IMG/VR virus record: IMGVR_UViG_3300043119_000092 | Coordinates: 1 to 37,355 of that record | Origin: a virus | DNA length: 37,355 nt | Reading direction: 5' to 3' (one strand) | Part shown: one piece after another, positions 29,817 to 37,027 of the stretch | How positions within the stretch are numbered: position 1 is the stretch's first letter | Layout of the letters: each line of letters begins with the position of its first letter | Position numbers and translations under genes: made by a program | The notes under the pieces: generated by a model | What the model was told of the DNA's origin: nothing | The model's database searches: none | Seen by the model: only the letters and a program-made list of their open reading frames with translations

Positions 29817-31538
29817 TCAAGGCGTCCCATTAGAGACAATGTTGGTAGCAGAAGTGATAACACCTGTGGAAGACATAGAGGCAATCGTTGTAGCTCCGTA
29901 CTTGAACAACAACTTACCACCTGACTCCTCAATAGTGAAGTTAGTGGATAGTAACTTAGGTGTCGATGCTGCTGTTCCTGTTGTGTTCTGATTCAAAGTA
30001 GGGAAAGTACAGTTAGCTAAGTTACCTGAAGTAGGAGTACCTAAAAGAGGGGTAACTAAAGTAGGGCTAGTGGATAGAACATTATTACCGCTACCTGTTG
30101 AGGTTGTAACACCTGTACCGCCATTGGCTACTGGAAGCGTACCGTTAACACCTGCTGTAAGCGATACAGTGTTCTTTTCCCACAGAGAAGTAGAACCATT
30201 CCAAACAATAGTCTGACCTGTTGTGGGGCTTTGTGCGCTTACGTTATGAAGCTCATCTAGCTCGTAGCCGTTCTGAACCTTAACAAGCAACTTACCCTGA
30301 GTTGGGTGAGCGTGGGCTACAACTGCGACATACACTAGATGATCAGGTGCGTAAGGCTTTGTAGCCGTCAGAGTCCCTGCTGTGGTGGGGCTAAGATAAA
30401 GCTGAGCACCATCTGTATACGCTGAAGTATTGAGATTACTAATTAAGCCAATGATAGTTACGTAACCATTGGAATTGTTAGCTAAGTCGCTAGTAATCAA
30501 ACCCAAGGTCTGAGCTGAGGTTGAGTCCCCTGTAGCTATAGCCTTAGAGACAGTCGGTATCTGGCCTGTAGCACCTGAGATGTAGACTGCTGTACCTTTA
30601 GTTAGAGTAGCACCAGTTGTGTTACGTACTTGCTCAACTAGAACTGAAGCTGGTGAAGTCTGGGATACTGCTAAGTCTACGGCTGTACCTACAGTAGTTA
30701 CGACAATGCTTCCATCGGCAGAGGCTATTGATCCTACAGCGCCTACGCTAGAAGCAGTCAATACAACAGCGCCTGTATTGCCATTAACTGAGGTAACTAA
30801 GTTAGTTTGGTCAATCTTCTGCCAAGCTGTGCCGTTATAGATAGCCCAATCACCTGTAACCCAATCAGTGATACCGTTTAAGTCCGTAGAACCGCTAACG
30901 CTAACAACGTAGTAGTAATTAGATGTTCCAGTGCTAGAAGCTAAAGTAGGAGTGTTTGTAGAGGCATTCCAAGTACCTTGGTAGCTCAAACCACCTGAAA
31001 CAGCGTTAATCTGTGTCTGAAGACTGTCAATAGCGTCCAATACGTACTGAGAAGTACCACCACCGTTGCCGATAACCTTGATCTTCTCAGCGACATCCAT
31101 AGGGACGACTTCGCCAGCGTTGATCTCGTTACCGTTAGAGAGCGTAATGATCAAAGAGCCATCGAAGTCGATACGAGCATCGGTAACACCTGTGCCGTCT
31201 ACACCGTCAACGCCATCTTTACCGTCTAAACCGTCTCTACCGTTAGCTCCATCAAGCCCACGGAGCCCTGTATCACCTTTTTCGCCCTTAGCGCCGTTGA
31301 TACCGTCTACACCATCTCTAATCGCCGCAGATTTTACTGCGATGTCAGCGCTAATCTCCGCATAACGCTCTTCAAGGTCAGTTTTGATCTTCTTGATGGC
31401 GTCAACGACCAGCTTTGCGTACTGACCTGTCTCCAAGGATGCTTGCTTTGCCTTGGAAGATGCAACATTCTCTTGAATAGCCTTAACCAGCGCTAATTTC
31501 TCAGCGTCAGTCATGGTTTCAATGTCTTGTAGTATCAT
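29817..31538 (-). CDS. Tail fibre with collagen-like segment, 573 aa
   Basis: A helical N-terminus (about residues 1-70, probable tail attachment and coiled coil) leads into about 14 uninterrupted Gly-X-Y triplets (GVDGINGAKGEKGDTGLRG and on, about residues 75-117). Beta-rich receptor domains follow (SYQGTWNASTNTPT; WVTGDWAIYNGTAWQKI) with VTSVNGNTGAVVLTAS motifs typical of fibre shafts. The end ATNIVSNGTP resembles the end of the 90-aa protein at 22686. It overlaps the portal stop by four bases. Confidence 0.85.
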   Translation of the reverse strand: MILQDIETMTDAEKLALVKAIQENVASSKAKQASLETGQYAKLVVDAIKKIKTDLEERYAEISADIAVKSAAIRDGVDGINGAKGEKGDTGLRGLDGANGRDGLDGKDGVDGVDGTGVTDARIDFDGSLIITLSNGNEINAGEVVPMDVAEKIKVIGNGGGTSQYVLDAIDSLQTQINAVSGGLSYQGTWNASTNTPTLASSTGTSNYYYVVSVSGSTDLNGITDWVTGDWAIYNGTAWQKIDQTNLVTSVNGNTGAVVLTASSVGAVGSIASADGSIVVTTVGTAVDLAVSQTSPASVLVEQVRNTTGATLTKGTAVYISGATGQIPTVSKAIATGDSTSAQTLGLITSDLANNSNGYVTIIGLISNLNTSAYTDGAQLYLSPTTAGTLTATKPYAPDHLVYVAVVAHAHPTQGKLLVKVQNGYELDELHNVSAQSPTTGQTIVWNGSTSLWEKNTVSLTAGVNGTLPVANGGTGVTTSTGSGNNVLSTSPTLVTPLLGTPTSGNLANCTFPTLNQNTTGTAASTPKLLSTNFTIEESGGKLLFKYGATTIASMSSTGVITSATNIVSNGTP

Positions 31539-33595
31539 TTACTCAGGCTTTCAGTGAGTTGTTTTAAGAATTCAGCTTCTTTGAGCATACCGTCTTGCCT
31601 ACTTTGGCTCATTTGAAGCTCAACGATCTTCGACTTGTTCTTCATGTCAGCTTCTTTAAGCATTAAGTCCGCTATTTTAACACGTCTGTCAAACTCTCTG
31701 GTAGCTAAATCGTCGTTATTAGGCAGATTATTTGTAGATGAGGCGATAATCTTAGCTTGAACCTCTTGAGGCTTGAGCTGAGTCTCCATCATCGTGTTAG
31801 CTGCCTCAGCCTTGTTACGTTCAGCTTGGGTAGCGTTAACAGCGATCTGAGCCTGAGCTGCTTGGAGAGCCAACTGTTGTTGCATCTGAGCCATCTCTTG
31901 AGCTTTAGGATCAGGTTGAGCCATCTTATCGAGAGCATCCATCATCTCAGCACGGTTGGAGAGGCTAGAGTTAGCAATCACACCCTTCAAGATCAATGGA
32001 AGCACTGGAGTGTTAGGGCCAAGTGTCTGCAAGAGAGCGATGAACTGAGACTGTTCGTACTCACGAGCCATGATACCCAAGGTAGCTGTAGGTACGAAGT
32101 TCAAGTCAGCTGAAGGGTAACGCTCAGGATCGAACTGCATGAACCTGAATGCTGCCTTCTTGATAAATGGGGACAGGAAGTCCTCTTGGAAGTTAGTCAG
32201 GGTACGCTTGTTCTTCTTGATCAGAGAAGCTACAGCCATCGAGATACCGCCTTGGCTAGCATCACGAGAGACTTGGCTAATCATGCCGTTGGTGTCCATA
32301 GTGCCAGTAGCTTGCAAGAGCATACGCTCGAAGTTCTGAGCAGCAGCTGGAGCATTACCGTCAGTAGTACCGAACTTGAACGGCATCATGATCTCAGACG
32401 GGTTACCGTTGGTCAGGAGGGCTTTACCGGGTTTAACTTCAAACTTAGCACCGCGAGGCAGACGAGTAGCGTCCATAGCGATCATGGGCGATGTAGTCAA
32501 GGCCAATGAGTCAAGGTAGGCACGATACTGAGCATCGATAGCCTTTTGCATGTTGTAGGCCTTCTCGACCACACCACGACCAAGTAGACGGTTAGGGACT
32601 GTATCGTCCTGATACGTCATGATTGGGCGATCCTTCATCATGTAAGGATTCTCTTCAGCCTTGAGCAGGAGAGTACCGTTACCGATGACGATGATAGCCT
32701 CTACCAAGTCAGAGTAGTCATCAGCAGCTGAGTCCTCAGGGAAGAGATCCATGACCTCTTTACCGTCATTCTCTTTCTGTTCCAAGTACTCACGAGGCAC
32801 TAAGCCGTAGTACGTGAGCATGGTAGCTTTACCGTCTTGGAACTGACGCAGCTCCTGAGTAGCCTCTAGAGTGTCATTGTCAGTGTAAGGGGAGATGTCT
32901 ACCTTGCGATAGATACCTGACTCCATACCTGCTACGATCTTGTGCAAGCTCACAGGTTTCTCAATCGCTACACCCATACAGTCATCCACTGATGTACCGT
33001 TAGGGTCAAACAAGAAGTTCTTAGGGTTGATAGGGTTCAAGGAGACAGAGATACGGTCTTGCTCGATTACACCGATAGCAGCTTGCCCTGTAACGCCGGG
33101 GATAGGCTGAGTAGAAGGAATGTACTCTTTCTCAGTCTTGACAACGATCTCACCGATACCTGTACCGTAGATCTTAGCCATCAAACCAATCTGGTCGATA
33201 CTCTTACGGATCTTGTCCTTAGCGAAGTCTTCCATCATCTGAGTCTTCAGCATCGCTACGTCGATAGAAGAACCGTTTACGTCCTTGACGTCATCCTTGA
33301 TGTCGAAGTACTCGCCTTGACCGAAGATGGCTTCCATGATCTCAGCGTGAGAAGTCTCAACAGCTTGCTGAGTAGCAGGGGAGATGATACGGCTACGCTC
33401 GGACTCACGAGTGGAATCGGAGGCTTGCCACTGACCACGGAAGATGCGCTCGTACTCTTCCCAACTATCCATGTAGTTGTTATCACGGAAGTCACGCCAG
33501 CGCTCACAGTGATCCATCACCCAAGAGACTAGCTCTTTGTCGCTTTCTGACGGTTCCTCGAACTGAGCGTCATCGCTATTCATGTTTTCAGCCAT
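31535..33595 (-). CDS. Portal protein, 686 aa
   Basis: Size and features match the podovirus portal family: an N-terminal WEEYERIFRGQWQ and RSRIISPATQQAVETSHAEI, a middle PIMTYQDDTVPNRLLGRGVV, and a Gln-rich C-terminal helix (MAQMQQQLALQAAQAQIAVN). It forms the dodecameric ring for DNA packaging and tail attachment. A promoter with an internal dyad lies directly upstream (33626-33654). Confidence 0.92.
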   Translation of the reverse strand: MAENMNSDDAQFEEPSESDKELVSWVMDHCERWRDFRDNNYMDSWEEYERIFRGQWQASDSTRESERSRIISPATQQAVETSHAEIMEAIFGQGEYFDIKDDVKDVNGSSIDVAMLKTQMMEDFAKDKIRKSIDQIGLMAKIYGTGIGEIVVKTEKEYIPSTQPIPGVTGQAAIGVIEQDRISVSLNPINPKNFLFDPNGTSVDDCMGVAIEKPVSLHKIVAGMESGIYRKVDISPYTDNDTLEATQELRQFQDGKATMLTYYGLVPREYLEQKENDGKEVMDLFPEDSAADDYSDLVEAIIVIGNGTLLLKAEENPYMMKDRPIMTYQDDTVPNRLLGRGVVEKAYNMQKAIDAQYRAYLDSLALTTSPMIAMDATRLPRGAKFEVKPGKALLTNGNPSEIMMPFKFGTTDGNAPAAAQNFERMLLQATGTMDTNGMISQVSRDASQGGISMAVASLIKKNKRTLTNFQEDFLSPFIKKAAFRFMQFDPERYPSADLNFVPTATLGIMAREYEQSQFIALLQTLGPNTPVLPLILKGVIANSSLSNRAEMMDALDKMAQPDPKAQEMAQMQQQLALQAAQAQIAVNATQAERNKAEAANTMMETQLKPQEVQAKIIASSTNNLPNNDDLATREFDRRVKIADLMLKEADMKNKSKIVELQMSQSRQDGMLKEAEFLKQLTESLSK

Positions 33596-33625
33596 GTAAT
33601 GTAGCCTTGTATTTAATTAATGCGG

Positions 33626-33654
33626 ATACTACACTAAAAGTAGTATTTTGTCAA
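33626..33654 (-). promoter_or_regulatory. Leftward sigma70-type promoter before the portal gene, with dyad
   Basis: Read leftward, TTGACA (33654-33649), a 17-bp spacer and TAGTAT (33631-33626). A perfect inverted repeat ATACTAC - 7 nt - GTAGTAT (33626-33632 and 33640-33646) covers the spacer and the -10 box, as expected for an operator. The -35 box touches the stop codon of the preceding small gene. Confidence 0.8.
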
Positions 33655-33655
33655 G

Positions 33656-33826
33656 TTATTTCTTCTTGGGCTTCTTAGCTGTCTTAGCAGCATCTTTGAA
33701 GTCTTTGTCTGTAGGGGCAGCTTTGCTACCTACTTTGTTCATCTTCTCACCTGAGCCAGCTGCGATACGTTTCTTTTTAGCGTGAATGTTACTATACAAG
33801 CCTTTAGGCGTAGATCCGTTTTTCAT
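33656..33826 (-). CDS. Small basic phage protein, 56 aa
   Basis: The product MKNGSTPKGLYSNIHAKKKR then IAAGSGEKMNKVGSKAAPTD and a lysine tail match a small protein found near portal and terminase genes in many podoviruses (GLYxNIHxKKxRIAAGSGEKM). AGGATACTAAG precedes its ATG, two bases after the terminase stop. Function unknown; charge suggests nucleic-acid contact. Confidence 0.8.
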   Translation of the reverse strand: MKNGSTPKGLYSNIHAKKKRIAAGSGEKMNKVGSKAAPTDKDFKDAAKTAKKPKKK

Positions 33827-33828
33827 AC

Positions 33829-35091
33829 TTAGTATCCTGAAATAATGTCTAACACTTCGTGGTCGTCGTCTTCGTAATCAGCATTGTATGAGGTCAAAGC
33901 TAACTGGTCACAGTAAGACAAGGAGTCAACCAAGTCGTCATGGACGCCTGCTGTAGGGAACATACAGATCTGATCCCATGCTTCAGTCCAGTCTTCTTCT
34001 TCGTTAAACGAGATCCTACCGTGCTCAAATCGCCCTTGTAACGACCAAACTACACGATCTTGCTTTCGACGGTTTCCGTGAGTCAAGTCGTGAATATGCG
34101 CGTATACGTTGTTTTTACGCATCAAGTCATTGAGGTAAGGAGCTACCGCGTTCTTTAACGCGCCCTTTTCGATACCTACAGCCACTGGCTGATATTCCCT
34201 CACAGCTAAAAGGATTTTAGATGCTGTAGCTCTAATGTCCCATCGACCATGCTCAATCTTCTTAACCCACCAATCACCATTATCTAATACCTTAACGATT
34301 GAGATAGCTGTTTCGTCTAGTCTAGACTTAGTTGCATTAGGGTTTTTACCTACTTCCTCAAAACCAGCTAAGTCAATAGCGATGACGTAAGAGCCATACT
34401 GAGGCTCAGGAGCCTTTTTCAACCACGTTTCTTTGAAGACATCCTGACCAGCGTTGTCGAACGAGGCCATAAATTCTTGTTTAAAGGAGAAAGAACTTAA
34501 GCTTTTCTTAGCTGATTCAATTTCAGCGGGGTCAATGGTAGGGTTGTCAAAAGTGGTCTTATGCCAAGACTTCCAATCTTTATCCTCACCTTCTAAACCT
34601 GCCTTATAGAGATCGTAGAACCAATTCCGTCCACTAGGAGAACTGATAAACCAAGCTCCACCTTTCAAGTCAGATAAGGCAGGACGGATAATTCTAGACC
34701 AAAGGTTGTCATCCTTAATAAACGCTGCTTCGTCGATAACGGCAAAATGTAGCTTCAATCCTCGCAGGGTGTCAGGGTTCTCAGCTGACCTTAAGTGGAT
34801 CTTGACCCCTGTCACAAGGGTGATGTCCAAAGAGTTCACATGAGCAGATTTAATTACTTCTCTACCTTGCTCTAAAATAGCTTCCCAAGCAATTTGTCTA
34901 ACCTGTGACTGCGTGGGGCCAACATAAAGAACAGCAGACCCAGCAGGAGCTTCAAGACCAGCAGCAATGATTTTCTTAATTGAAAGATTAGATTTACCAC
35001 AACGGCGACCAGCTGCAATAACTTTAAAACGCTCAGGGGCTTGCCATACTTCGACTTGCCAAGGGAGCAGCGACCAGTTTAAGTTAGCCAT
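33829..35091 (-). CDS. Terminase large subunit, 420 aa
   Basis: The packaging motor and nuclease. The ATPase half shows Walker A GRRCGKS (28-34), Walker B HFAVIDEAAF and the coupling segment FISSPSGRNWF. The nuclease half has acidic residues in VIAIDLAG, VGIEKGAL and HDDLVDSLSY. The start at ATG 35091 overlaps the small-subunit stop by eight bases; an 11-codon longer frame is unlikely. It acts at the portal to pump and cut concatemeric DNA. Confidence 0.94.
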   Translation of the reverse strand: MANLNWSLLPWQVEVWQAPERFKVIAAGRRCGKSNLSIKKIIAAGLEAPAGSAVLYVGPTQSQVRQIAWEAILEQGREVIKSAHVNSLDITLVTGVKIHLRSAENPDTLRGLKLHFAVIDEAAFIKDDNLWSRIIRPALSDLKGGAWFISSPSGRNWFYDLYKAGLEGEDKDWKSWHKTTFDNPTIDPAEIESAKKSLSSFSFKQEFMASFDNAGQDVFKETWLKKAPEPQYGSYVIAIDLAGFEEVGKNPNATKSRLDETAISIVKVLDNGDWWVKKIEHGRWDIRATASKILLAVREYQPVAVGIEKGALKNAVAPYLNDLMRKNNVYAHIHDLTHGNRRKQDRVVWSLQGRFEHGRISFNEEEDWTEAWDQICMFPTAGVHDDLVDSLSYCDQLALTSYNADYEDDDHEVLDIISGY

Positions 35092-35488
35092 TAATATCCC
35101 TAAACTCTGTGTCTGAGACATCATCTAAAGTCTCAATGATAGGCTGACCTAATGAGCTGATGTTGATAGAGATGGTAGGCATACCACCGCCTTGTTTGAC
35201 TTGTTCAAATGATGAAACAGGGACAATCCTATCTACTATGAGCTTCCAAGCTGCACTCTGGGCCTTGTGATCGTTATCTAAGGCAGCATCGAAGATAGCC
35301 TCTAGTACCTTAGCTGACTTAGGGGAGTTAAGCATACGAGCTTTAAACTCATCCATGATAGCCTTGTCACCTGCTGGTCTACCTAGCGTACCCCTGTTCT
35401 TAGACTTCTTAGCTACTACTTCACCCTTCTTGGGTCTACCTGCTTTCCTACGCTGAGGTTCTACTACTTCGGTTGTTGTTGTTGTCAT
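35084..35488 (-). CDS. Terminase small subunit, 134 aa
   Basis: A basic N-terminus with two AT-hook-like motifs (AGRPKKGE; LGRPAGDK) is followed by a helical region (MLNSPKSAKVLEAIFDAALD, then HKAQSAAWKLIVDRIVP) and a C-terminal tail. This layout is that of DNA-recognition small terminases of podoviruses. AAGGACAAAG precedes its ATG. First gene of the leftward block. Confidence 0.85.
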   Translation of the reverse strand: MTTTTTEVVEPQRRKAGRPKKGEVVAKKSKNRGTLGRPAGDKAIMDEFKARMLNSPKSAKVLEAIFDAALDNDHKAQSAAWKLIVDRIVPVSSFEQVKQGGGMPTISINISSLGQPIIETLDDVSDTEFRDING

Positions 35489-35714
35489 CTTTGTCCTTGT
35501 AGGAGATAGACTGATAATGATAAGGGGTACAGTAAGTAATACAACGACTGAGGACTGACTATCTAACCCGTCTCATTCAAAGTTTCCTAGGACTGTTGAC
35601 TCTCTTTTGGCGGGGCTACCAAGTCTTGCGGACTCAGGCTTCAATCCTCATGCGTAGTACCACTTAGAGTACTCTAGAGTAACTATGACATTTACTTCAT
35701 GTCTTATAAATTCT

Positions 35715-35823
35715 TTAATACAGGAATCTTAATGAAGTAGTTATTAAATTATAGGCCTCCTGTGTTTAATAAGGAAGAACACAAGGCTAATCTAGTAACT
35801 CATTAAGAAACTTCCTGTATTAA
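35715..35823 (-). repeat. 109-nt fold-back in the late leader
   Basis: Outer arms at 35715-35735 (21 nt) and 35800-35823 (24 nt) pair throughout apart from a 3-nt bulge; the core is TTAATACAGGAA with TTCCTGTATTAA. An inner stem joins GCCT and TGTGTT (near 35754-35765) to AACACA and AGGC (35779-35787). The element lies between the leftward promoter and the terminase genes, so it would be transcribed as part of the leader. Confidence 0.7.
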
Positions 35824-35844
35824 CTAAGTAGCCTGTCTACTTAG
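35824..35844. repeat. Hairpin CTAAGTAG-5 nt-CTACTTAG
   Basis: Perfect 8-bp arms with loop CCTGT, directly adjoining the 109-nt fold-back. With it, almost the whole stretch 35715-35844 can fold. No U-tract follows, so termination is not indicated. Confidence 0.65.
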
Positions 35845-35884
35845 CTTCATTTGAGTTCCTGATAGATTTACATCTATGTAGAAT

Positions 35885-35912
35885 ATTGTACAGGCTATTT
35901 CTTAAAAGTCAA
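35885..35912 (-). promoter_or_regulatory. Main leftward (late) sigma70-type promoter
   Basis: Read leftward, TTGACT (35912-35907), a 16-bp spacer and TACAAT (35890-35885), each one mismatch from consensus. The start point would be near 35878, inside a dyad TACATCTATGTA (35869-35880). The transcript has a leader of about 390 nt before the terminase small subunit at 35488. With no phage RNA polymerase seen, host polymerase should use it. Confidence 0.75.
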
Positions 35913-35956
35913 GCATTATTTACATCTTTCTACAATTATTTATCATCTATTGTCTC

Positions 35957-36021
35957 CTATGTGACATAGCTACCTTCATAGGGCTCTTGTGTCCACATAG
36001 TAGACTCAAGTGGTCTATGTC
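35957..36021. repeat. Cluster of CTATGT / ACATAG elements
   Basis: CTATGTGACATAG (35957-35969) is a dyad around one base. A second pair, ACATAG (35995-36000) and CTATGT (36015-36020), flanks an AGAC/GTCT stem. AGGGCTCTTGTG and AGGGCTCCTGTG are near-identical 12-mers in the same stretch. The same hexamer recurs at 35875, 36182 and 36243. Confidence 0.55.
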
Positions 36022-36246
36022 AGGGCTCCTGTGAACAGATTGAGGTCTCCTTTTCTCCCATGATCTAACCTGTCCCCAATTAATTAGGTAACTTCTTTGA
36101 TTTCATTAGACTTTTTAGTCATGATGTCTTTTTTCTTTATTCTACTTTTTTGTGTACTTAGGAGGCTCCCACAAAAGTAAAACATAGTAGCTACCCCTCC
36201 CCCCCTATCAAGTACTAAGTAGAACTACGTAGGTAGTAACACCTAT

Positions 36247-36284
36247 GTGCTTAAAAAGTAAGCATAGTGCTTAAAAAGTAAGCA
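36247..36284. repeat. Two tandem 18-bp repeats, 20-bp period, each a dyad
   Basis: GTGCTTAAAAAGTAAGCA occurs perfectly at 36247-36264 and 36267-36284. Each copy holds the inverted repeat GCTTA-5 nt-TAAGC. A 20-bp period puts both on the same helix face after about two turns. This is the signature of paired binding sites for a dimeric regulator or of origin iterons. Confidence 0.75.
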
Positions 36285-36329
36285 GTGAGGGACAATGAAG
36301 CACCTATAAAGTACTACCTAGATTACAAA

Positions 36330-36350
36330 AGTATTACAGGGTTTACCCTA
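36330..36350. repeat. Direct repeat copy 1 with GGGTTTACCC dyad
   Basis: AGTATTACAGGGTTTACCCTA recurs, lacking one C, at 36458-36477. Inside is the dyad GGGT-TT-ACCC. The copies lie about 127 bp apart. Confidence 0.65.
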
Positions 36351-36415
36351 AGTGACATGGAAATACAGACAAGCAAATACTGTGCCAGCTAATGAGACCA
36401 GTTCAAATGGGTCAG

Positions 36416-36455
36416 AGTATTACTTTTAAGGGTTAAATACTTACAAAGTAATACT
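36416..36455. repeat. Inverted repeat AGTATTACTTT / AAAGTAATACT
   Basis: Perfect 11-bp arms (36416-36426 and 36445-36455) are separated by 18 nt. The left arm shares AGTATTA with the direct repeats at 36330 and 36458, so one AGTATTA element is used in both orientations. Confidence 0.7.
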
Positions 36456-36457
36456 AG

Positions 36458-36477
36458 AGTATTAAGGGTTTACCCTA
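36458..36477. repeat. Direct repeat copy 2 with GGGTTTACCC dyad
   Basis: AGTATTAAGGGTTTACCCTA matches 36330-36350 except for one missing base. TTAGGGTTTAGG follows directly. Confidence 0.65.
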
Positions 36478-36515
36478 TTAGGGTTTAGGAGGGGCCTTAT
36501 AAATCAATGACTTAC

Positions 36516-36547
36516 AAGAACTGGCACGGTTCTTCCCTGCTATATAT
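36516..36547 (+). promoter_or_regulatory. Probable early rightward promoter with operator-like dyad
   Basis: TGCTATATAT (36538-36547) fits an extended -10 box (TGn plus TATATA). No good -35 box is present; its place is taken by the perfect dyad AAGAAC-7 nt-GTTCTT (36516-36521, 36529-36534). The transcript would start near 36553 with a leader of about 50 nt before the first early gene at 36602. No other candidate in the region is better. Confidence 0.45.
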
Positions 36548-36601
36548 ATATGAGAGCCACGAATTTTTGTAACTGTAACCTAAACCTCAAAGGGAATCAC
36601 C

Positions 36602-36787
36602 ATGCCACATATTTCACATAGTCTTAATGATCAACGCAACCTCAGCGAAGCAGGGGCTGAGTTGTGGGCACTCTATAACACTCTAGCTGATGATTACTCT
36701 GACGCTGAATTACTAGGTCGTTTTGATGCCTACGTTGACGATCTCAGCCTAGAAGCCCAAGACCTGTATCGTAAATTAGCCAAGTAA
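36602..36787 (+). CDS. Hypothetical early protein, 61 aa
   Basis: Starts behind AAAGGGAATCACC. A helical, acidic protein: NLSEAGAELWALYNTLADDY followed by a second helix ending DLYRKLAK. It is the first rightward gene after the control region, the usual place for host-takeover factors. No family recognised. Confidence 0.7.
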   Translation: MPHISHSLNDQRNLSEAGAELWALYNTLADDYSDAELLGRFDAYVDDLSLEAQDLYRKLAK

Positions 36788-36801
36788 ACAAGGGAAACAC
36801 C

Positions 36802-37017
36802 ATGACACACACAGACACACTCAGTTTCACCACGTACCTGAACGACGAGGGCAACCCTGACAGCTACCTAGTTGAGGGTATGCTCACCGATGAGGATGGC
36901 CAGGTCTTCCCAGTGGGGGAGTTTTGCTTCTACTTCGACAAGGCACTTAAAAACCTTTGCTACTATGTGGACAATTTCAGCTTCGATCAGAATCGTATTC
37001 AATATCTAGTCAAATAA
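36802..37017 (+). CDS. Hypothetical early protein, 71 aa
   Basis: Starts behind AAGGGAAACACC. Acidic with a beta-rich look (SYLVEGMLTDEDGQVFPVGE; FCFYFDKALKNLCYYVDNFS). Small acidic early proteins in lytic phages often inhibit host nucleases or polymerase, but nothing here proves it. Confidence 0.7.
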   Translation: MTHTDTLSFTTYLNDEGNPDSYLVEGMLTDEDGQVFPVGEFCFYFDKALKNLCYYVDNFSFDQNRIQYLVK

Positions 37018-37027
37018 GGGGAACACC

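Larger units (their letters stand above)
35489..36601. other. Divergent control region, 1.1 kb non-coding
   Basis: No convincing gene lies in this stretch. It separates the leftward virion block from the rightward early block and holds a leftward promoter, long inverted repeats, tandem dyads, a poly-C tract (7 C near 36199-36205), AT-rich patches and a probable rightward promoter. The sub-features are listed separately. By content it is the main transcription switch and a candidate replication origin; the origin is inference only. Between 35489 and 35714 I see only short repeats of GGACTG/GACT. Confidence 0.85.

Noticed and set aside
35084-35124. Longer terminase large-subunit start (11 extra codons)
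   Set aside because: The extra part lies wholly inside the small subunit gene, and the family-like N-terminus begins at the ATG at 35091.
35560-35680. tRNA-like stretch with TTCAATC and a following CCA
   Set aside because: No 7-bp acceptor stem, D arm or anticodon arm can be formed on either strand.
36192-36206. Possible G-quadruplex on the minus strand (G7-A-G4)
   Set aside because: Too few separated G-tracts for a clear four-tract quadruplex.
36247-36284. Two-unit CRISPR-like repeat
   Set aside because: Spacing between copies is only two bases, so there are no spacers; no cas genes are present.
36478-36489. Telomere-like TTAGGGTTTAGG
   Set aside because: Only two imperfect units, and the genome closes through an overlap. 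It is better seen as part of the GGGTTTACCC repeat family.
36522-36541. TGGCACG...TGC resembling a sigma54 promoter
   Set aside because: The GG and GC are 14 bases apart; sigma54 promoters need about 10.
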